Below, one piece after another: positions 63,467-64,000 of a stretch of DNA of 64,000 nucleotides. The translations under genes were made by a program, and so were the position numbers. The DNA is taken from the NCBI RefSeq assembly GCF_018326005.1, contig NZ_AP021903.1, positions 744,001 through 808,000 on the forward strand, written 5' to 3'. This DNA is from Pseudomonas sp. Seg1. GTDB lineage: Bacteria; Pseudomonadota; Gammaproteobacteria; Pseudomonadales; Pseudomonadaceae. Under the pieces are notes generated by a model, which was not told the origin of the DNA, did not search any database, and saw only the letters and a list, made by a program, of their open reading frames with translations. How positions within the stretch are numbered: position 1 is the first letter of the stretch; every line of letters begins with the position of its first letter.

Positions 63467-64000
63467 ATGTTCCGCCGTCTCGCTTTACTGGCCATGGCCG
63501 CGCTGCTCAGTGCCTGCGCCGCCAACCAGGTCAACCATGACTTTGATGCCAGCCGCGACTTTGCCGCCTATCGCAGCTGGAGCTGGAAAGACCCCGCTCT
63601 GCAATATCGCCCCGACGATCCACGGATCAAGAGCGACCTGACCGAACAGCGCATCCGCCAGGCCGTCAGCGATCAACTCGATCAGCGTGGCTTGCGCCCT
63701 GCCGCCGCGGGCGGCAAAGGTGATTTGAGCGTGCAGACCTACCTGATCGTCGAGGATCGTCAGCAGCAAGTGACGACCAACTACGGCGGCGGTTGGGGTG
63801 GCCCGTGGAACGGCTACTGGGGCGCGCCGATGTACAACGAAACGCGCAACATCACCTACAAGGTCGCGACAATCCAGATCGACCTGCTCGACGGCAAGGA
63901 CGGCAAACTGGTGTGGCGCGGCAGCGATGAGCAGATGCTGGCCAGCAAGCCGAATCCGGAGGATCGCAGCAATGCCATTCGCGAGACAGTCGCCCGCATC
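63467..64000 (+). CDS. DUF4136 lipoprotein paralogue (3' end cut by window)
   Basis: 178 codons are visible without a stop. The lipobox LLSAC places the lipidated Cys at residue 17, as in the preceding gene. The domain follows at once: [29 protein letters not shown], a Gly/Trp/Tyr-rich insert (NYGGGWGGPWNGYWG) and IDLLDGKDGKLVWRG. The two genes are 54 bases apart and clearly arose by duplication. GTGGAG lies seven bases before ATG 63467. Confidence 0.88.
   Translation, partial: MFRRLALLAMAALLSACAANQVNHDFDASRDFAAYRSWSWKDPALQYRPDDPRIKSDLTEQRIRQAVSDQLDQRGLRPAAAGGKGDLSVQTYLIVEDRQQQVTTNYGGGWGGPWNGYWGAPMYNETRNITYKVATIQIDLLDGKDGKLVWRGSDEQMLASKPNPEDRSNAIRETVARI

Overview
The window is a chromosomal segment of a fluorescens-group Pseudomonas. 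Evidence: GC-rich coding with little intergenic space; seven REP doublets (REPINs) of types common in this group; and a gene order that, from memory, follows P. aeruginosa PAO1 in two blocks. The first is cobJ-cobI-cobH-cobG / cobL-cbiD-cobK plus a TonB receptor and FecCDE-type ABC genes (compare PA2903-PA2914). The second is retS-purD-purH-fis-dusB-DUF3426-prmA-accC-accB-aroQ-chemoreceptor-gcbA-DUF2333-Nudix-SUI1-speA (compare PA4856-PA4839).

Layout. 1-3.3 kb: metal-chelate import (periplasmic binding protein cut by the window edge, ATPase, TonB receptor), with a Zur-box-like dyad and a terminator-like hairpin in the receptor leader. 3.3-8.5 kb: a copper-acquisition cluster (PepSY membrane protein, OprC-type copper receptor with its CxxxM/HxM ligands, two Met/His-rich DUF2946 proteins, PCu(A)C chaperone). 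9.1-12.1 kb (minus) and 14.9-19.2 kb (plus): divergent cobalamin operons that pair oxygen-dependent CobG with CbiD. 12.4-14.7 kb: an inserted cassette of three small genes of unknown function whose products look like diverged copies of one another. 19.5-34.0 kb: two tandem giant genes (2385 and 2352 codons) for toxins related to clostridial TcdA/TcdB and E. coli lymphostatin. Each has a complete GT44-type glucosyltransferase domain, a YopT/C58-like Cys-His-Asp site and a TcdA/TcdB-like translocation domain. Neither shows a C80 autoprotease or CROP repeats. 34-56.5 kb: conserved housekeeping and regulatory core (RetS, purine synthesis, Fis, PrmA, biotin carboxylase, chemoreceptor, diguanylate cyclase, arginine decarboxylase). 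56.7-58.8 kb: an orphan VgrG with a DUF4123 adaptor. 58.8-64 kb: lipoprotein hydrolase, MATE transporter, small membrane protein, MazG-like protein, CmoM and two paralogous DUF4136 lipoproteins.

The most unusual content is the accessory DNA on both sides of cobGHIJ: the three-paralogue cassette and the twin giant toxins. No integrase, transposase, tRNA or phage gene accompanies it, and no REPIN lies between about 9.1 and 39 kb. The window also holds RetS, a known switch between virulence/T6SS and biofilm programmes, together with GcbA (c-di-GMP) and an orphan VgrG, but nothing in the sequence links these directly to the toxins. All family assignments are by reading the translations; no searches were run.
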